A stretch of DNA of 64,000 bases from assembly GCF_000143535.2 (NCBI RefSeq), contig NC_037324.1:1612001-1676000 (forward strand), given 5' to 3'. This document shows, in pieces, positions 34,748-47,192 of the stretch. The position numbers were made by a program, and so were the translations under genes. Source of the stretch: Botrytis cinerea B05.10 (Eukaryota > Ascomycota > Leotiomycetes > Helotiales > Sclerotiniaceae). The notes under the pieces are model-generated. The model was not told where the DNA came from and ran no database searches. It was given only the letters and a program-made list of their open reading frames with translations. Positions within the stretch are counted from its first letter, which is position 1, and the number at the start of each line of letters is the position of its first letter.

Positions 34748-36044
34748 GGTGAAGAAGTATTACATACAAATACCACTTGGCTATCTGATATTCAGCAAGA
34801 GGAAGAAATGTAATTAAATCAAATCTGTTCCGTAGACAGCACAAATGAAAATGGGCATTCTTATCATATTTGTGAAGTAAATGAACGCAAGTGATCTCAG
34901 TGTAAATGGTACAAATTCAACTAGAGCTACTAATTGAATGAAACCCCAATCAAACATGACTAGCAGTCGACAACCATGTCATATGAGAGGTTGCAAGTTC
35001 CAAGTGACTACCCATTATGTTTCAGGATTCAAGACGCCGGATCTGGCTTCTACGAGATATAAAAGATGGCAAAAATGGATTGAAATGACAGTTGAAAGTC
35101 GCATTCCCTGTGTCAGTTCTGCTGACATAAGATCGACGCTGTGATGGGAGTCTTCTGGCCAATCACCGCTTTATGGTCCCGTGACTTTTTACCTGACATT
35201 TTTTGTTGCATATCTAAACAAAGTTTTTAGATTTTCTAAAAACTTTTGGGAAAAATCTGGACAGAATATTTGATGCTCGCAGTCATAGACACGTGACTCT
35301 TGACACGTGCATTGTTTACGTTCTTGTGGCGTACCGATATCGATGCGTTCGACCCCCTTACCAGCTGTCGCTTCATTTGAGCCCAACGCTTTTTTGGCTC
35401 TCAGTTTCTTTCGGGGTAGGTATTTGCTTCGGGTATTCTTCACGTCGCGCAATGTATCTTGCTTCTGTGGGGCGAAGTTCATTGGGCACACTGATAATGT
35501 GTTCTCATGCGTATGCGTGAAGATCTCCACAGAAGAAATGCTATATGCCATCGATGTATTGTGGGGACTATATGTATCACAATCTCTGTAGACGCAAGTT
35601 TGTTTTGGCTATTTAGCAGAGATTTATGAAAATATGTTGCTCTTCAAACGTTCGCCAATAGAACGGTGTTTTCACTTGGCGAAATTATGTACCTGCTTCG
35701 AAAGGCAAGTGCTTCTTCACATCTCTTTCCTTATTTTTTTCGTTACAAACTGCAGTGTATAATTGTTGAGTGTGTTCCTATACATTTTCTCCACTGATAA
35801 ATTCCAAGACTATTGATGTTGAGCAGAAGGAAGAGAGAGCTTTTGTCCCCGCACGCTTGAAAACCTCATATTTTGCAAACAATCCAACCCCGTCTTAATA
35901 TTACCGGTGGTGATCTACTACCTCAACAAGTTGGTATATAAAACTTTGCAATCTGAAATGCTGCTGGCATCTCGTTTTGAGAGCTGGATATGAGAATTAT
36001 ATGCTTCGACGCTTTCTATCTGCTTCATCCACTGAAAATACACG
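34748..36044. other. Intergenic between the array and the esterase remnant
   Basis: 1.3 kb. A minus-strand 120-codon frame (35189-35551) is basic and cysteine-containing but lacks a signal peptide or motif. Nothing supported. Confidence 0.4.
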
Positions 36045-37616
36045 AGATCCGCGCTCCCGATCTTAGGCTTGCTTGCAAGCTTTGCGGTAGCATACGATTG
36101 TTCAGTTAGTGCTATCACGGCACTTCTACCAGCAAATTCTATTGTTTTTTATGCCACCCATTATGATGCCGGTGCAACGTTTGCACCTCCACCTGAGTAC
36201 AATTCGGGCGGTGGTCCTCCATGGCGTGCACCAGTTGGTCCGCCAGGAGCTCCTCCGGGTGGTCCACCCGGTGGAGGGGGGTCAATTGTTCCCCAAGCTG
36301 GTTGTATCGTACAAGGGAATGTTTCCCTCTCCGCAAATTCACAATACAGTTTCGGATTGGCCTTGCCTCATGATAAACCCGAAGCACTTGAGAATTGGGG
36401 ATATCGTGATATGCATGATACCGTCCTGAAAAGGAAAGCTGTCACCCAGGGATATTACGGAAGCAACATCTCCTATAGCTATTATCGAGGATGTTCTGCT
36501 GGTGACAAGCAAGGCCTGAAAGACATTGGGACTTTTTCAAATGACTTCGACGGAGTTGTTACAGGCGCTCCAGCGTGGTGGACCGCTCATTTGCAGCTTT
36601 GGGATACGATTGTGGGTATCTGGAACCAGCCGGCAAAATCTTCTCACTATATTTCACCATCAATCTCCACTTACCTTGCGGACGAATTTATCAGGCAGTG
36701 TGACGCTCAAGATGGTGTTGCTGATGGAATTGTGATGGATTCTCCGGCATGCAAGTTCAACGCAACAAAACTTTTGTGCCCTGCCGGTGCTACAGATACG
36801 CCGACCTGTCTTAACGGCGACCAAATAGCTATTTTTAATAAACTTCATAATGATTGGATCGAAGCCGGTCAGTTCATATTCCATTCCTTCACATTGGGTA
36901 GTGAATGGGACTGGAATGGACTCGTTTCTTCCCCCAGTCTCCTAGGCACGACATATGTGCAGTACATGCTTGGCCTGGGACCAGATTAGACTTTGGAGGA
37001 TTGGAATCCAGCAATCATCCTTCTTTCGGACTTGATAAATCCTGGTCACGCGACAGCCGATAATTTCAACCTTGCGCCTTTTTATAAGAAAGGTAGAAAA
37101 GTACTTCACTACCACGTGTTATCAGATGCTTCTGTTGCTACCGGCTCAAGTATATCTCTATAATAAAGTCTCCAAAGCTTTGGAACCTCAGGGAATAAAG
37201 CTAGACGATTTTTATAAATTCTACTTGGTCCCAAGAATGGGGTAAGCTTGTTTCTTGATTCCATGTATAGTTTTGTACTCTACTTACAAACATATAGTCA
37301 CTGCGCGATGACCTACCCTAAAGTGAATGCTCCCTGGGTTATTGGTGGCGATTGAAAAGCTGGTGGTCTCACCAGAACATCTCACGGTGTCCCTGGCTTT
37401 CAAGACGTTAAACACGATGTCCTGCTCGCTGTAATGGCATGAGTAGAAAATGGTACAGTGCCAAATGATATCATCGCTACAAAATACGCGAATGATACGA
37501 ACCCCGATGGTGGTGTATTGCGACAGAGGCCTCTGTGTGATTATCCAAGTAAGGCTGTATATTATGGCACAGGTGATGTCAATACACCAGAAAACTGGAG
37601 TTGTAAGGCAGCATGA
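36045..37616 (+). pseudogene. Decayed tannase/feruloyl-esterase gene
   Basis: The translation clearly resembles fungal tannase-family esterases, secreted enzymes that cut aromatic esters in plant walls. GCSAGDKQG matches the nucleophile elbow GCSxGG (second glycine replaced by Asp). NDFDGVVTGAPAWWTAHLQLW is family-typical, and RMGHC carries the expected catalytic histidine. Damage is visible: no in-frame ATG at the 5' end, TAG at 36987, a frameshift near 37150, TGA at 37353 and TGA at 37440. An ordinary intron (37242-37297) still fits just before HC. The stretch GPPGAPPGGPPGG near 36240-36280 looks like local repeat expansion. Decay appears old because several lesions coexist. Confidence 0.85.
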
Positions 37617-37874
37617 TCCAGGTGGTAGTACTTTCCTTGAAATGATTGACCTTGGGATATCTCTCTTTCACTGTGCTTTCCGTACTGGTTGATTGCAACT
37701 CGTGTACCGATGCGGAAAGAATTACTGAAGATACTCGGTTCTTTGCCGAATTTTTTGTCCTTGTCAATTTTATTTGTTTTTATACTTGAAATATTCTTCT
37801 GCTTCATTCAAAAATACACTTATCATACATTTCATACAAATTTATTCCTAGTTCTATAATTAAGCATTACTAAA

Positions 37875-38813
37875 ATGCCTTATTGTCCGCTAAACGTTTC
37901 GGAGCTCCCACTCAAGACTTTAGAGCCATCGCCTCATGTTGTTGACGCCAAGAAGTATATGGAAAGTCGACCGGACGTATACTTAGCTCGAAAGACCATG
38001 GCGCCACTCGATGGGGTAGTGACTTTTTTATGGCTAAAAGACCCTCGATATTTGCAGCAATTTCTCAATCGCCGATGCTCATTGTTTGTATGCCAAATTA
38101 AGAGGACAAATCCTGACAATGGAGAAATCTCGTGGAAAATGACGATTATGCGACAAAAGATGTCGGAGTCCTTGCACACAATAGAAGTAAGTCGGGCAAA
38201 GCAACTTTATCGAGACATTCTTCGTTCTAATAAAATATGATTACAGTTAAGTATCTCCATGTTTGTGAAGAACGAGTATGAAGAATTGTCGATTAAAACC
38301 AGCAAAATACACTACATCACAGACGGACACATCCTACGATTCGAATGTCACGATGTCGATGCATCCGAGATATGGGCAACTCCCAACTCACCTACTACCA
38401 AGGCGACTTCCAAAGCTACCCTAGAAAATTTGAGCCAACCAGATAAAATAATGCTCTTTTTCGCCATGGTTGTTATGGAATTTGAGTGTCAAGATTTACT
38501 TAACCCCGATGTAGTCCCTGTAGACGAAATCCCCGAGTTTCGTTTCGTTTTTGATGGGAAATGGAAGAAGCCCGATGATTTGATTATTTGTCCTCGATTG
38601 CGCAGTAGGGGATTTTATCCTCTGATGGTTTACTATCAGTCAGTATACAGGAAAAGTATAGAGATTACGGAGAAAAGTCTCAAAATCTGCGATATACGAA
38701 TGCTACCTTTATGGCGGCGTTGTATTTGCCAAGCGCCGGCTACTAGACTTGCCATAGATTTGATGGAGAGCGAAAATGTGAAAATGAAGATGAAACACTT
38801 CTGCAAGGTTTAG
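37875..38813 (+). CDS. Orphan protein, 292 residues
   Basis: Two exons, 37875-38186 and 38247-38813, with a 60-nt phase-0 intron (GTAAGT...TTACAG). No signal peptide, no membrane segment and no motif that I recognise. The protein is fairly rich in Met, Lys and Ile. It has seven cysteines, including the CIC and CQIK areas, but in no zinc-binding spacing. The intron quality and coding composition support a real gene. The intergenic stretch before it (37617-37874) is AT-rich. Confidence 0.7.
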
Positions 38814-39640
38814 CCTTTTTGGGGGTCATTATCGGGACAAAATACGGGGAATGTTTCGTTGTGATTGCTCGTCTGCTTTGGATTGCAGAGAAAGAGGACG
38901 CAGGAGATGCTGTTGGGCCCGTCTTTGTGTGTTCATTTTGTATGATTGTTGCATGTTCTTCTAGATCCAAACGTCATAAGCTTGGCATGCCGAATCTGTG
39001 GATTACGATCAGTCTTTTGAGATGTAGTTAGCGGGTGATAAAGGTACGTTTGCTTCTGCTTCTGTTGCTCTTCAAGCTTGTGAGGTCCTACAAAATCATC
39101 CAAAGCAAAACGAGCAGATGCCTTAAGTAAAAGTTTAGTTGATTATTGGGACTCGTGAATGTCTTTTATATGAGTTTTTGAAATTTTAGTGCTCTTCAAT
39201 CATCATTCTTCAAAACGTCTTTGCAGAATCAAGTACCAATTTGTTACACGAGTTGAGTATTTCACAATGAATTCTGTCTACCGGTGGATCGGTCCTGTTC
39301 ATATTTTCAAGCATTATCAGTGAATATCCAGAAAACTTCAAATCCAAGACCTCTGTGCCAACATTCGAGTCAGGCATTTGAAGTCATCTGTTCGAATAAT
39401 TTCTGGGTCATAATTACAAATATCGGTTTGTGAACATTTATATGAGTAATATCATCACCTCCAACGCAGTCGTGGATGCTAGGGAACTTTTACTTAAGCG
39501 TTCGCAATCCCCGACTCTTGTCTTGATAATCTTCTCTTCTCTTCTCTTGACATCAAACCTCACCACCAACCTTAACAGAACATTTTATCAAACCAAATTC
39601 AACGAAGGAAAAATCCAGTCCTAAAACATACGCTTCTTAA
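38814..39640. other. Intergenic
   Basis: About 830 nt. A pyrimidine-rich TCTTCTCTTCTCTTCTC tract at 39530-39547 looks like the promoter or leader of the next gene. Confidence 0.4.
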
Positions 39641-39666
39641 TCGTGAGAAAAAGACTGAAGATCGAT

Positions 39667-40256
39667 ATGAGCCTGTCAGAACCAAAGGTTTGCAAGATGT
39701 TGAGGCCTACAAGGCTTTCACAGATCGTCGATATGCTAAGTATAGGAGCACAGGAGGAACTGCACGCAGGGATCAATTTGAACGCAGCAGAAAACATCGT
39801 TCTGCGCCCAAACCCCCTGTTCCTCTATTTGGACAATCTCGCTCTCTTGAGCAAAAGACAAATAAGGAAACTTTCGCTTACAGATTATCGATGGATTCGC
39901 CAGCCGGAGCGCGAATCTCACAGGAGACATTCACCACAGGCAGTATGTACTCCCTATTTCCGTCAACATGTACCGATACCGAGCTAGTGGCTCCTCCTCC
40001 CTCTTTCAATCAGCCAGAATTATCCCACTTTAATCCTAGAGAGAATACCTGGGGAAAAGCGGAGAGCGACTTATTGATTTCGCAAATCGGTTCGTGGGGT
40101 ACCAATGGAGAGCCCTGGAAACTCTTAGACGAGGAACAACATAACTCAGTTCACGGCGCTAATAGAAGGGAAGATTATGAGCAATGGCAGAGAAATAGAG
40201 CCGGGCACGAGAAATGTAAGATGGGGCTATTCTTCAAGGGAATGGGAAGAGACTAG
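39667..40256 (+). CDS. Orphan small polar protein (start unresolved)
   Basis: The frame 39690-40256 reads like a real protein: QDVEAYKAFTDRRYAKYRS, a proline-rich stretch, and WGKAESDLLISQIGSWGTN. It is charged and cytosolic-looking, with a basic C-terminus. No ATG precedes it in frame. The frame stays open upstream to about 39590 without one, and the nearest ATG (39667) is in another frame. An unseen first exon, a frameshift or an assembly error could explain this. No family recognised. Confidence 0.5.
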
Positions 40257-40602
40257 AAATGGAGAATAATTGAAAGCTTTTTACTTAGGAGAAAGCATGT
40301 GAAATGAACGAGCTGGGGATGTGGCATCCAGACTACTAGTAAACGCGCTCGGCTTTAGCTTGGGTTGATTCACGATGAGTTTGGTAGATTCGACAATTAG
40401 GTGAACTGAATGTGTGACTTTGTAAATGACAGATCGTACATTAGTTCGAAAAGATCTAAGTCTCTCGCTCCAACCCACCTTGCCGCTAAATCTCAGCCCC
40501 ACCAGCCTTTCTCCCACCACTTCACTTCTTGGCACTCTAGTTCGGCCCCGCCCCTCCCCCTTGACTTCTCCTATTTGGCATCAGTGCCAAGCTGTATCCT
40601 TT
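40257..40602. other. Convergent intergenic region
   Basis: About 350 nt between the 3' ends of the orphan gene and the small membrane protein. C-rich from about 40470 to 40560. No gene. Confidence 0.35.
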
Positions 40603-41048
40603 TCAAGCGAACCCCATAGCCCCCGCTAACAATACCAAAGTTCCCAACTCCACAAAAACAAGCTTCACCCACTCACCCCCAAAACTCCAAAATACACCCG
40701 CTGCCGCCAATCGAAAAATAATTCCGAACTTATAGACTGCCCAATTATCTTGGAAGGCCGCTATAAGTTCATAGAGGTTTATTAAGATCAGGAGAAAAGC
40801 TATTGGTGTTAGCGAGGATTGTTTAAAAAGGAGTAAATGGCGGGGAGGGAAAATGCGGGATATGAAGCTGAAACATCACAACTCAAGGCATGGAATGAGG
40901 AAATCTTACATATTAATCGTATAGCCTCGGGACTGTTGATACTGAACTCTTTCATGGTGTTTGAGGGATCGATCATATCAATAATAAGAGTCGCGATCGT
41001 GACGGTGGTTATGATGGTTAGGACCCATCCCGGTGGTGAAAGTTTCAT
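40603..41048 (-). CDS. Small multi-pass membrane protein
   Basis: Two exons on the minus strand, 40910-41048 and 40603-40799, with an intron of 110 nt (donor GTAAGA, branch CGCTAAC, acceptor CAATAG, phase 1); 111 residues. Exon 1 gives MKLSPPGWVLTIITTVTIAT, a signal-anchor. Exon 2 continues in frame with two further hydrophobic segments (FLLILINLYELIAAF and VFVELGTLVLLAGAM) linked by a short basic and Gly/Trp loop. An alternative acceptor inside the intron leads to early stop. Family not recognised. Its small size and simple topology leave the function open. Confidence 0.6.
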
Positions 41049-42165
41049 TTTGAGAGGGAATTAGAGTGATGGACAAGAAGGTACTAAATTTTTGTGGCAG
41101 GATTTCCCAGAGAAAAGAGTGAAATGAAATATCCTGGGCGATGGATGAGCTTTATCTATTACCTCGCCGCAAAGGCGCAGACAAAACTGTTGGGTAGGAT
41201 ATCGGGGTTTTCAGTGTTGGTAGGTGGGACATATTAGGTGGACATTAGTATTGGTTGAAGTGAGAGATTAATACAAAAAAACTTAATTGATTCAGTATTT
41301 CCATGTTGTATTGTGAGATGCGTAACCGTTGCTTCGGATATACAGTTACGAAATCTACGGAAAAGGCGGAGTAACTTCACCTGTGCAGAATTCGAGCTAA
41401 TAGGGACTAATTGAAGTTGATATCAAAAATAAGATCAGCCTACAAGTTGGAATGGGAATAATCAAAAGCTACTCAAGATCCTCCATTGCTCATTTACCCC
41501 TAGAATACAGAACCTATAAGTTTGAAGGGGGAATATCGGAGTTGGGCGTGTGCGCTGAGTGGTGAGGGATGTTAACACAACATACAATCACACCATAATC
41601 ATGATGTTTTCTGGCTTCGAACTGATATTGAACCAAATAATTCAATAAGCACAAAGCCTGGTTCAACATCTCTCTTGCGAGTTGTACCGTCTTGAGAAGC
41701 TTTAGCCACGTCAAGTTAGTATCACACCCTGGCTACCGGAGTGGGTGATGACTAATCAAATGATATCACATTTCTTTCGTTTCCTTTCCTTTGACTTATC
41801 AACAGGCACAAGTAGAGATGTAAGTGAGTGAGTATTCTCACTCCCAAATCAGATCTACTCAATCAACCAATCAACCTACAAAGACAATCATGTAAAGTTG
41901 CTTGATGCATAATAAGTATTTGGTGCGCAGTTCCTTTTAAGTCAAGCTCTTCGTGATGCCTTTCTTCACAAGTTCTTTCTTCTCGTGTCTTTTGGGATGA
42001 AAGTAGCATCTTAATTTTCTTTGTTAAATACTTCAAGTGACTTGTTCCTTTGACAAACTTTTGCAAAGTTTTGAACATATACACAGCGTGGAAACACTCA
42101 ATATCCGTCATTTTCAAACATATCATACTAGATAGCACTTCTCGATATCGAACTTGCTTTAAGTC
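41049..42165. other. Divergent intergenic region
   Basis: 1.1 kb between the small membrane protein and the 797-residue orphan, containing both promoters. No supported gene. Confidence 0.4.
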
Positions 42166-44710
42166 ATGTCAAACAAACCTGGTGGAAAGTCATCTGCCCC
42201 TTCTCCTGTTCGTAAACCTGTAGCTTCGCCTAAGGACTCTCACACGGTACTGAAAAAGAAATATGGTCCTGTCCCGGGAAAACCGAATGATATACACAGT
42301 GGGTTAACGCCGATTGTACCGCACCTTACACAATACGGTATTGGAAAGCTTGATGCGAGTACATTAAGAAGGGAACAGCAGCAGAAAAATGCGTTTTATA
42401 ACTTTACAGCGAAGCAATTACTTGATTTGGATGCGAATATAACGTCGACAAGATCTTTGAAAGAAAGCGATTTGAACGTTCCAATACTACCCTGCTTTGC
42501 AAGAAACCGGTGGAAAACTAATGGCAAACCATTTCCTCTTGGTGAACTGGGACCTGGAAAATGGTTTGCTAAGAACGATGTTGTGTGGGAGTTAATACAA
42601 CCAACTCTCCAACTTGCCTCAATGATATTAACAAACATCCAGGCTGATTTGGTAAACTCACTTGAACCCAATTTTGAATCATCTAACAACTAAAATATAG
42701 TATGATACTTTACTTTATGGCAAACGAATCCCAATCGATCCTAAAAGAATTCCTGACAATCTGCCAAAGCGCGCCACACCAGAATTTATAAAGCAACTTT
42801 TTTCCACCCAGTCGAGAGGATTGGCTCCAGGCGATCCAGTTCTCCAAAAGAGCAAGAGGAATCTCTTACATGGATTGTCACAGTTCACTTGGCTTAAATT
42901 CAGAGACGCTGACGAGACCATTGCTTTCAACGGCTGTACTAAATTTGGATTGGAGAATGTTCCCGATGGCAGAAGCCTTCTTGTTTGTCATATTATTTTA
43001 AGTCAGGGCAACCTTGAACCTTTACTGCGTCCTGGTATCACAGATTCCGAAAAGCTGGCTTATCAATGGAGAGTGGCCGTAACACTCACTCATGAATGGT
43101 AAGTGACACCTCCTCTATACTATGATTAGATAGTCTAATGCCCATCTTTAGTTTTCATGCAATGTTCAACATTGCCGACTATATCCGCTCCAAAAAGAAT
43201 GAAACACTGTCAACTTGGCGCGGGGGCTCGGAGGTGAGTCACTGGGACATTTCAAGAATTGAATCATTACTAATTAGACGAGCCGTATTATGAGGATCAC
43301 TCGATTCAAGAGTGCGGCTTCTTGATGGAGCAGGTTGCTCTTGGTGGTGTTACCCGTGGAGAGAGGAATCCACCAGAATATTTATATCCTTCAATTTCTT
43401 TTTTCTGGACCGAGTGGCCAACTGCATATTGGACGAACTACATGACTAATTTTATATTAAAAACCCCCAATCTCAGACCCCGCTACAATTTTTACCCGAT
43501 ACCAGTAACTCATTTCGAAGACGTTCACCAGATGACTTTCTGGGATGATACTGTCAGAGCATTTGGTACCAAGATGCTTGGCCTTAGATCCAGTACGGCG
43601 AGGATGCAGGTAACTTCAATTCCGCATTTTCCTCAGGAATATATTCTACGTGTGGATGATATTGGATCTAAGGGCGTCAATTGGAAAGATAAACATACAG
43701 CTTTAAAATTAAAGCAGAATATGAGCCCAGAGGAAAGAAAAGCTTGCAGTGCTGGAGACTATTTAATTAAAAGGGCAGAATTGAATGAGGACTTTTTCGT
43801 CAACAGCTTACAACAATCGGATCAAGTACAAGCTATCGTCGATTTTAATAGAAGTCTAAAGGCAAAACTAAAAGCCATCACTGCAGAGAATTATTCTACT
43901 CCAGGACAGGAGATCAAACAGATAGATCCAGGGGAGATCATCAGGGAATCCATGCATACTCAATATGATCTGCTCATGAAGGCTACAGAGGCTCACTGTG
44001 CAGCTGTTAACACTTATTTCCAACTGGCTAATTCTGGAACTGCTCCGGCCGAGATCAAAGAAAATTTATTGAGTTTCAACCAAGGATTTAGAGGATTTGG
44101 CAGACAGATTGCTCTCGAGTCCTGGACCAAAGAATTGGCTCAAGATTATGAGAAAATAGATGAGAAGCTAGAATTTATGCGACAGATGTTATTTTCACCC
44201 ATCGATCCAGACTGTCATAAGTATGCAGTAGAACATAAGGAGTTTGGAGAGCTTGAAATCATTATCAATGCCTACAAACAATTAAATGATGAACCTGAGT
44301 ATATGAAACAGGTGATTTCTCAAGGAGTGGCAGTCTTCGAAGATCGATTTAGAAGTTCCCGATATGGCAGGACATGCGCGAATATCATGAAGCTAGCTAC
44401 AAGTGTAGCAACCGGAGAAGCTACAGACCCATACGAAACACTTGATCAACTCGACGCTAAGATACAAGTATTGATAGCTTTGTTGAATGGGGAAGATGGC
44501 AAACGTTGTGCTACATGGACATCGACATTGGATGATATGATTAAAAAGATGAAGGATATTTCAGCAGACTTGTTTGATGAGGTTCTGGCTAAGGGGGTAG
44601 ATGATGGTCTTCAGATTGATTATTATGATCCTATGGATGAGGATGATATACCAACAGATAATGATATGGATGATGATGATCTGGATCTCATTACCGGTGA
44701 GCCTGCTTGA
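42166..44710 (+). CDS. Large orphan protein, about 797 residues
   Basis: Exons 42166-42651, 42701-43098 and 43152-43233, then about 43283-44710. The first two introns (49 and 53 nt) are clean. The third has a strong donor (GTGAGT at 43234), but the in-frame acceptor is the weak GACGAG ending at 43282. The better-looking TTAG at 43277 would need a weaker donor at 43238. The N-terminus is basic and Ser/Pro-rich. The centre is folded-looking and Trp/Tyr-rich (SFFWTEWPTAYWTNYMTNF). The C-terminus is helical and ends in an acidic tail dominated by Asp (DPMDEDDIPTDNDMDDDD). No catalytic motif or signal peptide seen. The acidic tail suggests a nuclear or histone-binding role, but that is weak inference. 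Confidence 0.75.
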
Positions 44711-47192
44711 TGGTATGGCATCTAAAGAGAGCAGATGCTTCTGTAGAGGAGACGTATTTAAAATTTCAATTATTTTTTCAAAACATCAAACAGCCTGAAT
44801 TCCAAACATATGAAAATTGACTGTGGTCTATCTCGAATTGCAAAGTTGTAACATGCTCAGCAAGATGCACTTTTAGGAGCTCAGTCGTGGAAGTAGGTAA
44901 CTAGTTCAACCACATAATGTCAGTTGAGCGCCAGTAAGCAAACGTCTCGGCGATTCATTCCTGTACGAGACTTCGATAGATTGAATATTAACGCTCTTTC
45001 AATTCATAATTATTGCCAAATTTTAACTTGACCGGAGTAAAGACGACTCTTTTATATTCTTTCTGTTAAAAAATAATCAGAATGATCAAGGTAAATCTCA
45101 AAACTCCCTTACTTTCTCCTTCATCATTTTCCAATTAGCTCACGATCACATAATTATGAAATATAGACGTATCATAGCCTCGATCTCAATATTCTCAGTG
45201 CGAATGCTCCACATCGCGGAGTCTCAATTTTCCTTAATCGATCCTGGAGTAGAAATCTCTTTCTCAATAAGCTTGAAGCCATGTAATATTCGAATCAATA
45301 CCACCCACACCTCCCCAATTAGTACATTTACTTGCAAATAACCCATGAACCTCAATTCACCACATCACTGTGTTATTTTTCACTCAGCATAAATCTCAAG
45401 TGAAGTAAGTGACTATGACACATGGTCGTTTTACCGATCTCGGTAATTTTGCCAAATTAGCTTAGCTTAGGCTGAGAGAGCGAGTAGTTTGGAAGTAAGT
45501 CTCGGTGCTGGGTGATAGATTTTTGGTTTGGATTCTAGAGAGCATTGTTTACACGGAGGTTTGTGTGTATATATGTTTTTTTATTGAAGAGGTATGTACG
45601 AGTAGCTTTCTCTTCTGTTTACTGTAATATATATTAATCTATCCATCTAATCATTTCTGTACGGGACACGGCCATCCGAGCTAAAGAATATTCGTATAAA
45701 TTGGTTAGGTGGTTTGGAAATGTAAAGTTCTTGAGAGTTGTTTAAGAAGAGGGTTGCTCGAAGATATGGGCTTAGATAAGATAGAACTGGGTAGTCTCTT
45801 GGGAATGGGGATGTGGAGAAAGTATGTTAGTATGTTTTGGTGGCCTAGCATGGGTGGGTATCGGTTGAGCGGTTTATCTTATAGAAGAGTATTGCGGAAA
45901 ATTGGAGAAAGGAATGGGTGGAAAATAAGGGAGGGTGTTGGGGGTTGTGAGATTTTGGGAGTGTGATGGAATAACAGGGCTACTGGTGACGAGATTGCGA
46001 GGTAGAATATTTGCGATAGTGAAGAAGTTATTGTGATGAGTGGGGGTGAATGGTGGGAGAATCGCGATGAGGTCAGGGGTTTTCAGGGAAAAGTTTGTAA
46101 AGATAAAGAAGTCGTGTTGATGAGGAAGGTTCAATATCGGGGTACTTTTTAATGATAAAAGACATCTCAACAATGAAGGAGTAGTAGTCATGAAGAATTT
46201 TCAGAGATAGTTGAATGAGCGATGATGACAGTAGAAAGTTATAAAGGAGCAAGAAACATCTAAAGAGAAACGAATGAATTTCTATGCATGGATAGCAAGT
46301 TAAATTCGAATACAGCCATTACACATATCATCCCCGAGAGAATCCTTCTTCGCAGCATCGATAGAATCATGGGATATTCCCGATCTCCAAAAACGGTAAT
46401 GATGAAGTCGAAAATAAAATCCGATTGGTCGTTGTCCTTCAAATATCAAGATCGAGACACAACTCATTGAGAACCCCAAATCTAGACCTAGGATCTGACC
46501 CCAAAATAAAATTCAAATAAAACAAATGACATTCTAAATCTCCTGACCCCTCAAACTTTCTCCAAATGTCTTAAAAATCTCGCTCGATCCATAAACAGCG
46601 ATATTGTAAACTTACCCGAGCCGTTGGTACCCTCAATTTTCCATGCGAATTTAAATCCAAATCTAAATGTGAATTTAAACGCATCCCCAAACCAAGAAAT
46701 TTCTTCAAATTCTAGAATATCATCTTCCACATTCCTAATCACTGATATAGATCCCCGATCGCATGAACGAATTGTATTCTAACGTATCCGCATTCCTCGC
46801 TTACGCGAAAGAAATCGAGACTCGTCTGACCCGACAAACATCACTCATTCTCGGTATCCTCCGCTGGAATGTGTGGGAGAGACATCGCTTCTGCGCGTGC
46901 TAGTTTTCTGCGATGAAAAATCTGAATGGATGGAAAATGTGTGGAATGTGTAGAAAGATGGAGCAAGGGAGAATGGAGTGGGTAAGTCAATGAGAAGAGA
47001 TGAGAAGAAAAGGGAAGGAAAGGGAAGGGAAAGAAAACACCTATATATCCCTCCTTCTCTTCGCATCATTTTGACCAAAAGCACATCATTCAGATAGAAT
47101 AGAATTAATTTCTTATACAACAGCATACTATCCCATAGTATCCAATTCCTATACCTCCCAAACCAAATCTCCAACCTCCAAAGAAAGAAAAA
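44711..47192. other. Long AT-rich intergenic region
   Basis: 2.5 kb with no firm gene. A minus-strand frame (46551-46742) has a Phe/Lys-patterned stretch flanked by a possible GTAAGT donor, but no partner exon was found. The 61-codon frame at 45156-45341 starts with a weak signal-like segment and is not convincing. Confidence 0.4.
47041..47050 (+). promoter_or_regulatory. TATA-like element upstream of hydrophobin-like gene
   Basis: CTATATATCC lies about 145 nt before the ATG at 47193 and is followed by a C-rich leader. Position-based call only. Confidence 0.35.

Noticed and set aside
35189..35551. 120-codon minus-strand frame with several Cys
   Set aside because: No signal peptide and no similarity to the neighbouring secreted family.
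45156..45341. 61-codon frame with a weak signal-like start
   Set aside because: Short, low hydrophobicity and no conserved cysteine pattern.
46551..46742. Minus-strand exon-like frame rich in Phe/Lys/Gly
   Set aside because: A possible donor is present but no partner exon or start could be joined.
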